NCBI GenBank assembly: GCA_027604185.1
Contig: JADGKB010000130.1
Location: forward strand, 1 to 33,801
DNA length: 33,801 nucleotides
Direction of reading: 5' to 3'
Source: Boothiomyces macroporosus
Lineage: Eukaryota > Chytridiomycota > Chytridiomycetes > Rhizophydiales > Terramycetaceae
Part shown: piece after piece, positions 1 through 10,622 of the stretch
Numbering within the stretch: the stretch's first letter is position 1
Layout of the letters: the number at the start of each line of letters is the position of its first letter
Made by a program: the position numbers and the translations under genes
The notes under the pieces: generated by a model
The model's input: the letters and a program-made list of their open reading frames with translations, nothing else
What the model was told of the DNA's origin: nothing
The model's database searches: none

Positions 1-1624
1 ACTTGTACATTAAAGGTACTTTGGACTTTACCTAGAAACGGAAATGCGACCGGAAGCATCCCTGTACATATTGCTCAAACAAAGGCCTAGAGTGTGTGTA
101 TTCCCAGCAGAAGGAACTGGAGGACAAACTGACGAAAATGGAACAGAGGATAAAGCAAATGGAGCAGAATTTGTTAGTGCCAGACAGGATTAGTTTGGAG
201 AGGAAAGAAAAGGTTAAACCACCCGCACTGCGGGTGTCACTCTCTCCTGGGTTGGAAATGCTACTGTTTTCAAAAAATCACGATTATTTACTGGATTTAA
301 GATTCAAAAAGTTTCCTTGTATCACAACAGGAATTCCAGAGCAGTTTTATAGACAGTCAGCGAAGCAATTCTGGCCGCTACGATTCGCGCTATACAGCTC
401 TGGGGCTATGTTTATCAGTGAAGAGCAGCTACCATTTGGGATATCCAATCGGATAGAACTTTCGAAAATATTTCTACAAAAAGCCCAATCATTCAATTTT
501 GCCACAGTTTGCGACCATTTATCAATTATAGCTTTATCCACAATTGCCACCAATTGCTATCGTACACCAAAACTAATCTAGATCTCAACAATATACAAGA
601 GGCCCTACTATATTATCGACTGGCTCTACAGTATGCAAAAATATGTAGCATAAACTCAGAAGAAGGAATATCAAAAATTAGCCATTTCGATTATGAAAGA
701 GAGTGCATTAGGAGAATTTGGTGGTTGATTTACACAAATTACACTGTGTTCTCGAAGCACCTTGGTTATGGCACTATAAAGGACGAGGAAAATCGGATTT
801 TCCTGCCGTCCAATAGATTTTATTTCGAGTCAGCAACGCCATTGGATTACTTTGCTATTGAAGTTGTTGCGAGTAATGAATGGTATACCGTTAGCTTGCC
901 AAATCAAACGGTTGAGGCATATGCCACGCTGCTCTTAAGAATACAGTCGAAAATTCGCTATTATGTCGAAATTGAGCTGTCGCAAAAGATACCCAACCTC
1001 TCTTACATTGCAGCAACGATTAGTTCTTCTTTGAATGAATGGATGGATTCCTTTACTCCAAAACTTCAAGAAGCAATGTACATTATCGAGAATAGGATAA
1101 CTAGAGATTTGGATCTTGCTTGGCTTGCAGTATACAACGCATGTATATATAACAGCAACAGGATAAATCTAATGCTACCTAAGTTTATGAAAAACGTAAT
1201 CAAAGGAAAAAATGTTCTGCACCAGTTGTACTTTAAAGAAGCGCTGGACGCTGCAATTGCTAATGCCCAAATAGTTTCCTTATTGCTAAGATACAACCCA
1301 ACTTTAGAGTACTTTACCTCCGTAGGGCTTTTAACGCTGTTTCCCTGTGCGTTCTTCCTTTTGTGCTGCACCAAAATAGGAAATTGTGCAGTTGAAACTA
1401 TAAACATGGGATACAAGTTACATTTAGAAGGACTGAATCAATTTCGTTTGGCCTTTCAAAAGCTCAATCAATTTTACAATATTCTACTGCATCTACAAAG
1501 TAAGGATCTATTGGAAACTATAATTTATTATGGAATTTTTACAGGTAGACGGATGGACGAGTTGATGGAAAGACCAGCAGCGAGTCACGTTGAGCTTTTG
1601 GAAAATCTGAACTTGAATAAATAA
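1..1624 (+). CDS. Zn(II)2Cys6 fungal transcription factor, paralog 1 (5' end outside window)
   Basis: Putative nuclear DNA-binding regulator; target unknown. The window opens inside the zinc cluster: Cys at 4-6, then a 20-nt intron (16-35), then KRKC with C-x5-C-x2-C-x6-C spacing, matching the last four cysteines of a fungal binuclear cluster. A heptad-like linker follows (DKLTKMEQRIKQMEQNL), then a long helical region resembling the fungal transcription-factor middle-homology domain, including FDYERECIRRIWWLIYTNY. A second 20-nt intron is at 562-581. The joined reading (1-15, 36-561, 582-1624) gives 527 residues without a stop. It is the first of three tandem paralogs with the same exon structure and is the most diverged (TLK instead of VKR after the second Cys pair). 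The start codon and first cysteine lie upstream of the window. Confidence 0.85.
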
Positions 1625-1746
1625 TTATTGGCCGTTTGTCCGCTGATCAATTGAATGGCCGTAATGTTTGTCTTGGTAACTTTTGGTTTGCATTACCCAA
1701 CATTAAAATATTTCTGGGTTTGTTTTCCAAATTTTTCCAACTTTTG

Positions 1747-3408
1747 ATGAAATCACTAAAACGAAGGAAACAGACTTATGCATGCGATACCTGTGTTAAA
1801 CGAGTTATAATGAACTGATATTTAGAAGCGGAAATGCAACCATCAACGTCCTTGTTCACTCTGTATTATGCTCAAAGTGGAATGCATTTATTCAAAACAA
1901 GAGGAACTGGATAGGGACTTGAATACGATTAGGGAGCGGATACAAGCGCTGGAGCAGAATCTAATTATTCCGTTTAAATATTCGTGGGAGAGAAAGAGGG
2001 AATACCCGGAATATGTTGAAATTCAACTGTCTGAAAAACTACAAGAAGAGCTATTTGAAAAGAACCATGATAACCTACTGGATTTGAGGTTTAAAAAGTT
2101 TCCAAATGCTCTAACGATTCTTCCAGAAGCATATTATCGAGAATCGTGCAAGAGGTATTGGCCATTACGGTTTATAATGTATGCTTCTGGATCCAATTTT
2201 CTGACGGGTGATTTGCTGCCTGAAGGATTATCCAGTAGATTAGAGCTAGCAAACATCTATCTCCAAAAAGCTCAATCATTCAACTTTGCACGAAATTACG
2301 ATCATCTTACTGTTCTAACTTTGAATTCAATCGCTTCTGTTCTTTTTCGTAAATATAAGTTGATATAGATCTTGATGAAAAGGATGCATCTATCGTTTAT
2401 GTAAAGCTAGCTGTCTTGATGGCTAAAAAAATAGGGATGAATACAGAAAAGGGTGTTGGGAAAATGTCGCATTTCGATTATGAAAGAGAGAATATTAGAC
2501 GAATATGGTGGCTGATCTTTAGTAACTTTTCTCTTACGCCTGTTTCATTTGGGATAGATACCATGGTTGATGCTGATAATGAAATATTTCTGCCTTCCGA
2601 CAATTTCTATTTCGAACCTGGAACCCCTAATGATTATTATGGAATAGAGATCATGTCGAGTGCCGAGTGGTACACCTGCACACTAAAGCATCAGTCACTT
2701 CAAGGTTATCGAATGTTGCTCCATCGCATTCAGTTGAAGATTCATCGATATAATCAATTGGAGCTTTCAGAAAATAGAAATGACTTGGCATATATTGCAG
2801 GTGCAATCTCAAGCTCGTTGGAAGAGTGGAAGATTACTCTATCGCCGATTATAGACTCCTTCTTGATTAAATTGCGTTTTAACATCAAAGTTGATGTTGA
2901 AAAAGGTTGGCTCGCAGCATATCTAGGACTTGTGTATAACAGCTGTAGGATCAATTTGGTTTTAGCAAACTTCATGAAGAATATAATCAAGGGAAAGAAT
3001 GTGGAGCAGCAACTGTATTTTGTAGAAGCATTGGTTGCAAGCAAAGAAAATTCTGAAATCTTGAGCCTGCTCATACAAAATAATCCCAAATTGGAACATA
3101 TCAGTTCTGTTTCAATATTTCCAATATTTATCTGTGGATTCTTTTTGTTGTGCTGTCGCAAGATTAGTTCGTTATGTAGACCGGAGGTAGAGGCATATTA
3201 TTATTTGCACTTGAAGGCTTTGGAACTATTCTCGATTGCTTTCCAGAAAATCAATCGCTTCTACCAAATCCTACTTTCGATGGAGAAAATGTCTCTGTTG
3301 GACACGATTATTTATTTCGGGACGTTCAAGAGACGACATATGGATGAAGCTCTTGAGAAGCAAACCCCAAATCATATCGATAAGCTCAAGAACTTGTCAA
3401 TAAAGTAA
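1747..3408 (+). CDS. Zn(II)2Cys6 fungal transcription factor, paralog 2
   Basis: Predicted sequence-specific regulator, 539 residues. ATG at 1747 is followed by a basic stretch and CDTCVKR, then a 22-nt intron (1804-1825), then KRKCNHQRPCSLC, which completes C-x2-C-x6-C-x5-C-x2-C-x6-C exactly. A short coiled-coil-like linker (residues about 50-70) precedes the helical regulatory domain, which has the conserved HFDYERENIRRIWWLIF motif. The second intron is 20 nt (2349-2368). Spliced length is 1620 nt, divisible by three. Retention of intron 1 would end the protein about four codons later, before the zinc cluster is complete. It lies 122 bp after paralog 1 and 153 bp before paralog 3 on the same strand, so local tandem duplication is likely. 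I see no clue to the target pathway. Confidence 0.9.
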
Positions 3409-3561
3409 ATGCAAGAAATTATGGACAACTCACAATTCTGAAATATCCCTATAGCAAAGTGATCTGGCAACTATCGTAGGATGGAAGACTACTTTAACTG
3501 GCTGTAAACACAAAAATGCAAGCCAAGAAATTTTTTTGAGGATAATTTTTCAGTGAAAACA

Positions 3562-5216
3562 ATGAAGAGCGTTTGGCGCCAACGGTTGTCCTGTGATAAC
3601 TGCGTCAAGAGAGTAATAATAATTTAATTACAGAAGCGGAGATGTGATAGGCTTCAACCATGCTCCTTATGCTCTGCTCGAAGGGTTGACTGTGTTTATT
3701 CTAGAAACGAACTGCAGGAAAAACAACTAGAGTTGATGGAAGACCGGATTAAAACTTTGGAGCAGAATCTGATTACACCTTTGAAATATTACTGGCAAGT
3801 AAAGAAGCATCAAGTTGAAGGGCCGAGCATTCCAGAAGTCTATCTATCAAAAGAATTGGAACAGTTTTTATTTGAAAACGACCATGATTATTTATTAAAC
3901 TTGCGGTTTCAAAAGTTTCCCAGTGCGACAACGATTGTATCAGAACAGTACTATCGCGAGTCCGCAAAGCTGTATTGGCCGCTACGGTTCGTGCTTTATT
4001 CTTCCGGATCAAATTTTGTGACGAATGACATGCTACCAAGAGGGATTGTGAACAGGCTTGAATTGGTAAGCATTTATCTCCAAAAGGCACAGTCATTCAA
4101 ATTTGCTAAAGATTACGACCATTTGACCGTCTTGACATTATCTACCATTGGATCTGTCTTGTTTCGTAAGCAGAGTTAATAATAGACTCGGATAAGAAGG
4201 AATCAATGCTTATTTATACAAAGATGGCAATTGAAATGGCGAAAATATTGAAAATCAACACAGAAGAAGGAATTGCCCGAATCACCCCTTTTGATTATGA
4301 GAGGGAACACATTAGACGAATATGGTGGCTTCTATATGCCAATTTCGCCCAAATTCCCAATTCGTTTGGTGTTGACACCATCTCCAACTCGGAACAAAAG
4401 ATTTTTCTACCATCGGACAACCCATATTTTGAATCAGCTACCGCAAATGATTATTTTGGAATAGAAATAATGTCCGATTTGGAATGGTACACTCCTTTGA
4501 TTCACGATCAGTCAATTCAGGGATATAGAATTTTACTTCACCGTATACAGCTTCAAATTCATCGGTATAATCAAATTGAATTGCTTGAAGATTTAAAAGA
4601 AGCATCGTTTATTGCTGGCTCCATTAATGCTTCTTTAAAAGACTGGTTTTTAGTTTTTCAACCAAAACTTGCTCTTCATCTATTCAACTTGAAGAACAGC
4701 GTTTCAGAGAATCTTGAAGAAGCTTGGCTAGCCGTCTATTTAGGTATTGTATATAGCTCCAACAGAGTCAATTTGGTCTTGGCCAGTTTTATGAAAAATG
4801 TAATCAAAGGGAAAAAAGTTGCTCACCAGTTGTATTTTAAAGAAGCAGTAGAAGCAGTGTTAATGCATGGTAGAATACTACAGATAATTATCGAGATAAA
4901 TCCCAGTTTCCAACAAATTAGCACATTTACCCTCCTTCCTTGCGCGTTTTTCCTTTTATGTTGCAGAAAGATACCCCAAGTACACTCCTCTGAAATCGAA
5001 AGAGCATATCAACTTCATTTAGAGGGATTCAAATTGTTTTCTCTTGCTTTTCAGAAAAAGAGCCGACTTTACAATATTTTGCAGTCTATGGAAGCAATGC
5101 CCATTGTGGATGCCATAATCTATTTTGGGATGTTTAAACGAAGGAATATGGACGAAACCGTAGAAATTCAATCAATTAACCATATAAATCTCATGAGTAA
5201 ATTATCAATAAAGTAA
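3562..5216 (+). CDS. Zn(II)2Cys6 fungal transcription factor, paralog 3
   Basis: Third tandem member, 537 residues. ATG at 3562 begins MKSVWRQRLSCDNCVKR; a 21-nt intron (3613-3633) interrupts the zinc cluster at the same codon as in paralogs 1 and 2, and KRRCDRLQPCSLC follows. A linker coiled coil (ELMEDRIKTLEQNL) and the helical regulatory region with FDYEREHIRRIWWLLY follow. The second intron is 20 nt (4166-4185), again at the shared position. Spliced length is 1614 nt, in frame. The sequence is closest to paralog 2. Downstream are tRNA-Pro and the duplicated monooxygenase; Zn2Cys6 proteins often control neighbouring catabolic genes, so the monooxygenase is a candidate target, but no operator was recognised. 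Confidence 0.9.
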
Positions 5217-5320
5217 ACATTATGCCTGCTTGTGACTTTAACGCACTTTTAATGTACTGTGCAAGTTAACATTTTCAAAGTAGCTTTCATATTTTTACGA
5301 ATCTGAAAATGCGGAGTCGT

Positions 5321-5393
5321 GGGCCAATGGTCTAAGGGTTATGATCCTCGCTTTGGGTGCGAGGGGCTCCCGGTTCGAGTCCGGGTTGGCCCC
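5321..5393 (+). tRNA. tRNA-Pro (anticodon TGG)
   Basis: A 73-nt cloverleaf: acceptor GGGCCAA pairs with TTGGCCC, discriminator C. The anticodon stem CTCGC/GCGAG encloses loop TTTGGGT, giving anticodon TGG. The T arm is CCCGG-TTCGAGT-CCGGG. The internal A box (TGGTCTAAGGG) and B box (GGTTCGAGTCC) are typical of RNA polymerase III promoters. No intron. The large duplication starts two bases after its 3' end. A second copy, identical over the visible part, sits at the right edge of the window on the other strand. Confidence 0.97.
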
Positions 5394-5395
5394 AC

Positions 5396-5400
5396 TTTTT
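5396..5400 (+). terminator. Pol III T-run after tRNA-Pro
   Basis: A run of five T two bases after the tRNA 3' end is the usual RNA polymerase III termination signal. It also lies at the first bases of the duplicated unit. Confidence 0.7.
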
Positions 5401-5536
5401 ACCTTTTACTTTTTTGTTTTGTTATTATTCATTCCATGTTTTTAGTGGCCAATTGATGTGTTTGGGAAGTGCAAAATTTCTGTTATCAGTCGTTTGAATT
5501 TTTTTTGTTTAAATTTGTGCCTCAACCATTGGCAAA

Positions 5537-7117
5537 ATGGAACACAAGAGTTATAAATGCATGATTGTTGGCGCAGGCACTACAGGCTTACTTTGTGCGG
5601 CAGAATTCGTTCGTCAAGGTGTACCTGTGTCCGACTTTGTAATCATCGACTCTCTTAAAGAACCTCATCGACTAGCTAGAGGGTGCTCGCTTTCACCTGG
5701 TACAATTGAAGTATTGGAATTATATGGAGATGTTGCACAACAGGTATTAGAAAATGCAATTCATTGGTCAAACATTGACTTCTATTCGGAAGGGCAGCCA
5801 ATAGTCAAGCTACAGAATTCAGACGAGCTTGCAAAATACTCTAAATACAGCTATTACTGCAGCATTGACCAATGGAAGACCGAGTATTTTTTAACCAAAT
5901 TCCTCGCAGATAATGGTGTCTATGTTGCCCGAGATATTTCAGTTGTCCAAGTACATGATATTGGAGATAGAGTGCAAGTAAAGCTTTCAAACGAAGAAAT
6001 TGTGGAAGTTGACTATTTGATTGGGGCCGATGGAGGCAAGTCAGCTGTCAGGAAGCAGATGGGAATCGATTTGAAAGGCACTTCTTTGCCAAACGGTTCA
6101 GTATACTTTCACTGCACGACTGAATACAATCACAACTCTACAGACACACTGAAATACTTTTTGTCAAATGATGGGTTATCATATTTCATTCCTCTCCCAA
6201 ATGATTCCTATTGTGGAGTAATTGACCTCACAGAAAATGAAGAGTATGATTATATTTCCAAAGACGATCAGAATGAATTGCTACCTATCCCAGACAAAGC
6301 TATTGAAAACTTGATTCATGAAAGAATGTTCCCTGGATTTGAATTTAAAGAAGTGTTGTACACCAGTAGATTCCGTGCCCATTACTTATTAGCGCAACAG
6401 TACTGGAATGGCAATCGTGTATTTTTGGCAGGAGATGCCTGCCATATGACTTCGCCTGCTCATGGGCTGGGACTAAACTATGGAATCCACGATGCACTGA
6501 ACTTGGGATGGAAACTGTCCATGGTGATGAAGGGGCTTGCTGGCCCTAAACTTTTGAACACTTATGACGAAGAAAGACATCGAGAAGGCGAAATTCTTGT
6601 AAAAAGAACTCTGGAGATGCAGCAAACGTTTGATGTGAAGAGTGACTTTGGAAAAGCAGTAAGGAACACTATTCTAAAATACGTTGCCCCAATGTTGCCA
6701 AAAGAGCAAACAAAGTTTGCTGCAGTGTTAAATACCAGATATCTTGGCAGTTTGACCGTGGAGAATAGTGGATGGCTTTCCTATTTATATCCAGGAAAGA
6801 AATTATTGGCTGGGGATCGCATCCCTTCTACATTATATCCTACATTTGATTCAAGATGTAATGGCCCTTCATATGGCTATACCGTTTTAGTGTTTTGCAG
6901 TGGGAAAATTCCATTCATTCTCCTTGACGTGTTGAAAACCACAAAATTAGTTTCAGCAATCCTATATGGCAACGAAACAAACGCCTCCCAATTCGGTGTT
7001 GGCAGAGAAGCTATTTTTCTAGTTAGACCGGATGGATTCATTGGCTACAGAGCTGATTCATTCCAAATTGAACCATGCTTAAAGTACCTCAAAGCCAATG
7101 CCCAAAGTCTTCATTAA
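5537..7117 (+). CDS. FAD-dependent aromatic-ring hydroxylase-like monooxygenase, copy A
   Basis: Class A flavoprotein monooxygenase of the PHBH/phenol hydroxylase group (FAD_binding_3); such enzymes use NAD(P)H and O2 to hydroxylate aromatic or polyketide substrates. 526 residues. The N-terminal Rossmann motif GAGTTGL begins near residue 12; the DG motif is YLIGADGGKSAVRK (about 161-174) and the GD motif is FLAGDACHMTSPAHGLG (about 296-312), followed by NYGIHDALNLGWKL. The C-terminal region ends in the VRPDGFIGYRAD segment typical of the thioredoxin-like domain in phenol-hydroxylase relatives. No transit or signal peptide is evident, so it is probably cytosolic. No intron, unlike most genes here, which is compatible with horizontal acquisition but does not prove it. 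The substrate cannot be told from sequence. Confidence 0.9.
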   Translation: MEHKSYKCMIVGAGTTGLLCAAEFVRQGVPVSDFVIIDSLKEPHRLARGCSLSPGTIEVLELYGDVAQQVLENAIHWSNIDFYSEGQPIVKLQNSDELAKYSKYSYYCSIDQWKTEYFLTKFLADNGVYVARDISVVQVHDIGDRVQVKLSNEEIVEVDYLIGADGGKSAVRKQMGIDLKGTSLPNGSVYFHCTTEYNHNSTDTLKYFLSNDGLSYFIPLPNDSYCGVIDLTENEEYDYISKDDQNELLPIPDKAIENLIHERMFPGFEFKEVLYTSRFRAHYLLAQQYWNGNRVFLAGDACHMTSPAHGLGLNYGIHDALNLGWKLSMVMKGLAGPKLLNTYDEERHREGEILVKRTLEMQQTFDVKSDFGKAVRNTILKYVAPMLPKEQTKFAAVLNTRYLGSLTVENSGWLSYLYPGKKLLAGDRIPSTLYPTFDSRCNGPSYGYTVLVFCSGKIPFILLDVLKTTKLVSAILYGNETNASQFGVGREAIFLVRPDGFIGYRADSFQIEPCLKYLKANAQSLH

Positions 7118-7541
7118 AATAAAAAGCGAATTTGAAACAGGCTAAAATTGATGCGGTATGTGATGGCAGTGAAATATCTTTAAAAGTCACACCTCGAGGA
7201 GTTGCCATATTTAAGCTTTAGGCGGAATTAGCTGTAGAAAGCTGTCAGTGTATTCAAAGTTTAGCCTTTTCTCCATTTGAACCAAAAATTTCCTTTCAAG
7301 ACGAAATGTGAATCAATCCGTCCCCAAACTCCCGGAAATTAAAAGGGACAGTATTCAAATACAATTCTGGCACCTTGTGTAAGTTTACATGGCAAATATT
7401 CAAGCAATTCCATGGTGTTTGAGGTTTGAAACAAAAGGCTTCGGGGGTCCTTGCTCTGCTTTTGCCCTGTGACCAACTTCCTTTTTGGAGCCTTTTTAGT
7501 CAGAACTCTTACCACAATTTGCACATTACTTTTGATCTGAA

Positions 7542-7871
7542 ATGGATACAACAAAGCTGCTCTTGATAATAGGAGCATGTGTATTTTGGATAATACTTGC
7601 AATTATATTTATTTACTGTCTCAGAATAACAGACAAGTCCTGGGAATTCCCTCCAACGCTGGAAGAGGTTGATTTAGTATTACCAATGTATGTTGACGAC
7701 GACGACGAAAGAGAAATTGTCACTAGAGCGCTGCAGGAGAACAGTGTGGAAGGAATTCAAGTCATAGTGAGAAGGAATTCGATACAAACGGACGAAACCG
7801 TAAATTCCAGTACAAACACAGTGGAAGTGGAGTATGTTGGAAGTCCCCCGCCGTACACTCCGGAGCTGTAA
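7542..7871 (+). CDS. Small single-pass membrane protein with LPMY and PPPY motifs, copy A
   Basis: 109 residues, family not recognised. Residues about 5-27 form one hydrophobic helix followed by LRITDK, suggesting N-out/C-in topology. The tail has LEEVDLVLPMY (ending at residue 48), an Asp-rich patch (DDDDE), and SPPPYTPEL at the extreme C-terminus. LPxY and PPxY are ligands of Nedd4/Rsp5 WW domains, so a membrane adaptor or substrate for a HECT ubiquitin ligase is the best inference. ATG at 7542 is the only start before the helix. It sits 424 bp after the monooxygenase, and that gap holds nothing else I recognise. A paralog with the same DLVLPMY block is at 10830. Confidence 0.8.
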   Translation: MDTTKLLLIIGACVFWIILAIIFIYCLRITDKSWEFPPTLEEVDLVLPMYVDDDDEREIVTRALQENSVEGIQVIVRRNSIQTDETVNSSTNTVEVEYVGSPPPYTPEL

Positions 7872-8078
7872 AAATGTATTATACCACACTCTAACCATAT
7901 ATATCCAGTTAATAAAAATAAAATGTTTTTATAGTTCTTGTTGTCGGTTTTGATTGATATGATGGTCGGAAATGACTGTGCGAGCTGGAATGATGATAAC
8001 TTGTTATCAAACGATCCCGGTTGTCCACGTTCTGGTGTATGACTTGGATTTATAAAGGAACAATAGCCTCACAACGCA

Positions 8079-8207
8079 ATGGAACAGGCGGTAGATGTTG
8101 CGATAATGTTTGGCATTCTCTTGCTTGTTGCTGGAATATTCTTGGCTTTTTACCTTTTACTTTTTTGTTTTGTTATTATTCATTCCATGTTTTTAGTGGC
8201 CAATTGA
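8079..8207 (+). pseudogene. Truncated chimeric copy of the 81-aa membrane protein at the duplication junction
   Basis: The first 22 codons match the gene at 10830 (start through most of its membrane helix). At 8146 the duplication junction replaces the rest with sequence from the region after tRNA-Pro, which happens to stay open for 20 codons and adds further hydrophobic residues (AFYLLLFCFVIIHS). The ORF ends at 8207 with 42 residues and lacks both LPMY and PPVY. If translated it would be a membrane peptide without the predicted cytosolic tail. Most likely a by-product of duplication. Confidence 0.75.
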
Positions 8208-8287
8208 TGTGTTTGGGAAGTGCAAAATTTCTGTTATCAGTCGTTTGAATTTTTTTTGTTTAAATTTGTGCCTCAACCATTGGCAAA

Positions 8288-9868
8288 ATGGAACACAAGA
8301 GTTATAAATGCATGATTGTTGGCGCAGGCACTACAGGCTTACTTTGTGCGGCAGAATTCGTTCGTCAAGGTGTACCTGTGTCCGACTTTGTAATCATCGA
8401 CTCTCTTAAAGAACCTCATCGACTAGCTAGAGGGTGCTCGCTTTCACCTGGTACAATTGAAGTATTGGAATTATATGGAGATGTTGCACAACAGGTATTA
8501 GAAAATGCAATTCATTGGTCAAACATTGACTTCTATTCGGAAGGGCAGCCAATAGTCAAGCTACAGAATTCAGACGAGCTTGCAAAATACTCTAAATACA
8601 GCTATTACTGCAGCATTGACCAATGGAAGACCGAGTATTTTTTAACCAAATTCCTCGCAGATAATGGTGTCTATGTTGCCCGAGATATTTCAGTTGTCCA
8701 AGTACATGATATTGGAGATAGAGTGCAAGTAAAGCTTTCAAACGAAGAAATTGTGGAAGTTGACTATTTGATTGGGGCCGATGGAGGCAAGTCAGCTGTC
8801 AGGAAGCAGATGGGAATCGATTTGAAAGGCACTTCTTTGCCAAACGGTTCAGTATACTTTCACTGCACGACTGAATACAATCACAACTCTACAGACACAC
8901 TGAAATACTTTTTGTCAAATGATGGGTTATCATATTTCATTCCTCTCCCAAATGATTCCTATTGTGGAGTAATTGACCTCACAGAAAATGAAGAGTATGA
9001 TTATATTTCCAAAGACGATCAGAATGAATTGCTACCTATCCCAGACAAAGCTATTGAAAACTTGATTCATGAAAGAATGTTCCCTGGATTTGAATTTAAA
9101 GAAGTGTTGTACACCAGTAGATTCCGTGCCCATTACTTATTAGCGCAACAGTACTGGAATGGCAATCGTGTATTTTTGGCAGGAGATGCCTGCCATATGA
9201 CTTCGCCTGCTCATGGGCTGGGACTAAACTATGGAATCCACGATGCACTGAACTTGGGATGGAAACTGTCCATGGTGATGAAGGGGCTTGCTGGCCCTAA
9301 ACTTTTGAACACTTATGACGAAGAAAGACATCGAGAAGGCGAAATTCTTGTAAAAAGAACTCTGGAGATGCAGCAAACGTTTGATGTGAAGAGTGACTTT
9401 GGAAAAGCAGTAAGGAACACTATTCTAAAATACGTTGCCCCAATGTTGCCAAAAGAGCAAACAAAGTTTGCTGCAGTGTTAAATACCAGATATCTTGGCA
9501 GTTTGACCGTGGAGAATAGTGGATGGCTTTCCTATTTATATCCAGGAAAGAAATTATTGGCTGGGGATCGCATCCCTTCTACATTATATCCTACATTTGA
9601 TTCAAGATGTAATGGCCCTTCATATGGCTATACCGTTTTAGTGTTTTGCAGTGGGAAAATTCCATTCATTCTCCTTGACGTGTTGAAAACCACAAAATTA
9701 GTTTCAGCAATCCTATATGGCAACGAAACAAACGCCTCCCAATTCGGTGTTGGCAGAGAAGCTATTTTTCTAGTTAGACCGGATGGATTCATTGGCTACA
9801 GAGCTGATTCATTCCAAATTGAACCATGCTTAAAGTACCTCAAAGCCAATGCCCAAAGTCTTCATTAA
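8288..9868 (+). CDS. FAD-dependent aromatic-ring hydroxylase-like monooxygenase, copy B
   Basis: Identical in all 526 residues to the copy at 5537, including the dinucleotide-binding GAGTTGL, the DG motif and the GD motif, so both copies are predicted to be active. The upstream 140 bp are also identical, since the duplication includes the region just after the tRNA; the sequence further upstream differs (end of unit A instead of tRNA-Pro). Expression from the minimal promoter should be similar unless control elements lie upstream of 5395. Gene dosage of the oxidase and of the neighbouring 109-aa membrane protein is therefore doubled together. Confidence 0.9.
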   Translation: MEHKSYKCMIVGAGTTGLLCAAEFVRQGVPVSDFVIIDSLKEPHRLARGCSLSPGTIEVLELYGDVAQQVLENAIHWSNIDFYSEGQPIVKLQNSDELAKYSKYSYYCSIDQWKTEYFLTKFLADNGVYVARDISVVQVHDIGDRVQVKLSNEEIVEVDYLIGADGGKSAVRKQMGIDLKGTSLPNGSVYFHCTTEYNHNSTDTLKYFLSNDGLSYFIPLPNDSYCGVIDLTENEEYDYISKDDQNELLPIPDKAIENLIHERMFPGFEFKEVLYTSRFRAHYLLAQQYWNGNRVFLAGDACHMTSPAHGLGLNYGIHDALNLGWKLSMVMKGLAGPKLLNTYDEERHREGEILVKRTLEMQQTFDVKSDFGKAVRNTILKYVAPMLPKEQTKFAAVLNTRYLGSLTVENSGWLSYLYPGKKLLAGDRIPSTLYPTFDSRCNGPSYGYTVLVFCSGKIPFILLDVLKTTKLVSAILYGNETNASQFGVGREAIFLVRPDGFIGYRADSFQIEPCLKYLKANAQSLH

Positions 9869-10292
9869 AATAAAAAGCGAATTTGAAACAGGCTAAAATT
9901 GATGCGGTATGTGATGGCAGTGAAATATCTTTAAAAGTCACACCTCGAGGAGTTGCCATATTTAAGCTTTAGGCGGAATTAGCTGTAGAAAGCTGTCAGT
10001 GTATTCAAAGTTTAGCCTTTTCTCCATTTGAACCAAAAATTTCCTTTCAAGACGAAATGTGAATCAATCCGTCCCCAAACTCCCGGAAATTAAAAGGGAC
10101 AGTATTCAAATACAATTCTGGCACCTTGTGTAAGTTTACATGGCAAATATTCAAGCAATTCCATGGTGTTTGAGGTTTGAAACAAAAGGCTTCGGGGGTC
10201 CTTGCTCTGCTTTTGCCCTGTGACCAACTTCCTTTTTGGAGCCTTTTTAGTCAGAACTCTTACCACAATTTGCACATTACTTTTGATCTGAA

Positions 10293-10622
10293 ATGGATAC
10301 AACAAAGCTGCTCTTGATAATAGGAGCATGTGTATTTTGGATAATACTTGCAATTATATTTATTTACTGTCTCAGAATAACAGACAAGTCCTGGGAATTC
10401 CCTCCAACGCTGGAAGAGGTTGATTTAGTATTACCAATGTATGTTGACGACGACGACGAAAGAGAAATTGTCACTAGAGCGCTGCAGGAGAACAGTGTGG
10501 AAGGAATTCAAGTCATAGTGAGAAGGAATTCGATACAAACGGACGAAACCGTAAATTCCAGTACAAACACAGTGGAAGTGGAGTATGTTGGAAGTCCCCC
10601 GCCGTACACTCCGGAGCTGTAA
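10293..10622 (+). CDS. Small single-pass membrane protein with LPMY and PPPY motifs, copy B
   Basis: Identical to the 109-residue protein at 7542: one hydrophobic helix (residues about 5-27), a cytosolic-predicted tail with VLPMY, an Asp-rich patch and C-terminal PPPYTPEL. Here it is followed 207 bp downstream by the intact paralog at 10830, which restores what is probably the ancestral gene order: monooxygenase, 109-aa protein, 81-aa protein. Function not known; the WW-ligand motifs point to ubiquitin-ligase recruitment. Confidence 0.8.
   Translation: MDTTKLLLIIGACVFWIILAIIFIYCLRITDKSWEFPPTLEEVDLVLPMYVDDDDEREIVTRALQENSVEGIQVIVRRNSIQTDETVNSSTNTVEVEYVGSPPPYTPEL

Larger units (their letters stand above)
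5395..8145 (+). repeat. Direct tandem duplication, unit A (2751 bp)
   Basis: Sequence from 5395 recurs from 8146 with a constant offset of 2751. The three annotated ORF pairs (monooxygenase, 109-aa membrane protein, start of the 81-aa membrane protein) have identical proteins, and the nucleotide text I compared is identical. The left edge lies just after tRNA-Pro; the right edge lies inside the membrane-helix codons of the small gene starting at 8079. There are no terminal inverted repeats, target-site duplication or transposase, and I see no microhomology at the junction, so this is a plain segmental duplication or an assembly artefact. Confidence 0.95.

Noticed and set aside
7339..7602. Antisense 87-aa ORF (repeated at 10090-10353)
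   Set aside because: Shadow overlapping the 5' end of the 109-aa gene; no recognisable motif, and its duplication follows from the repeat.
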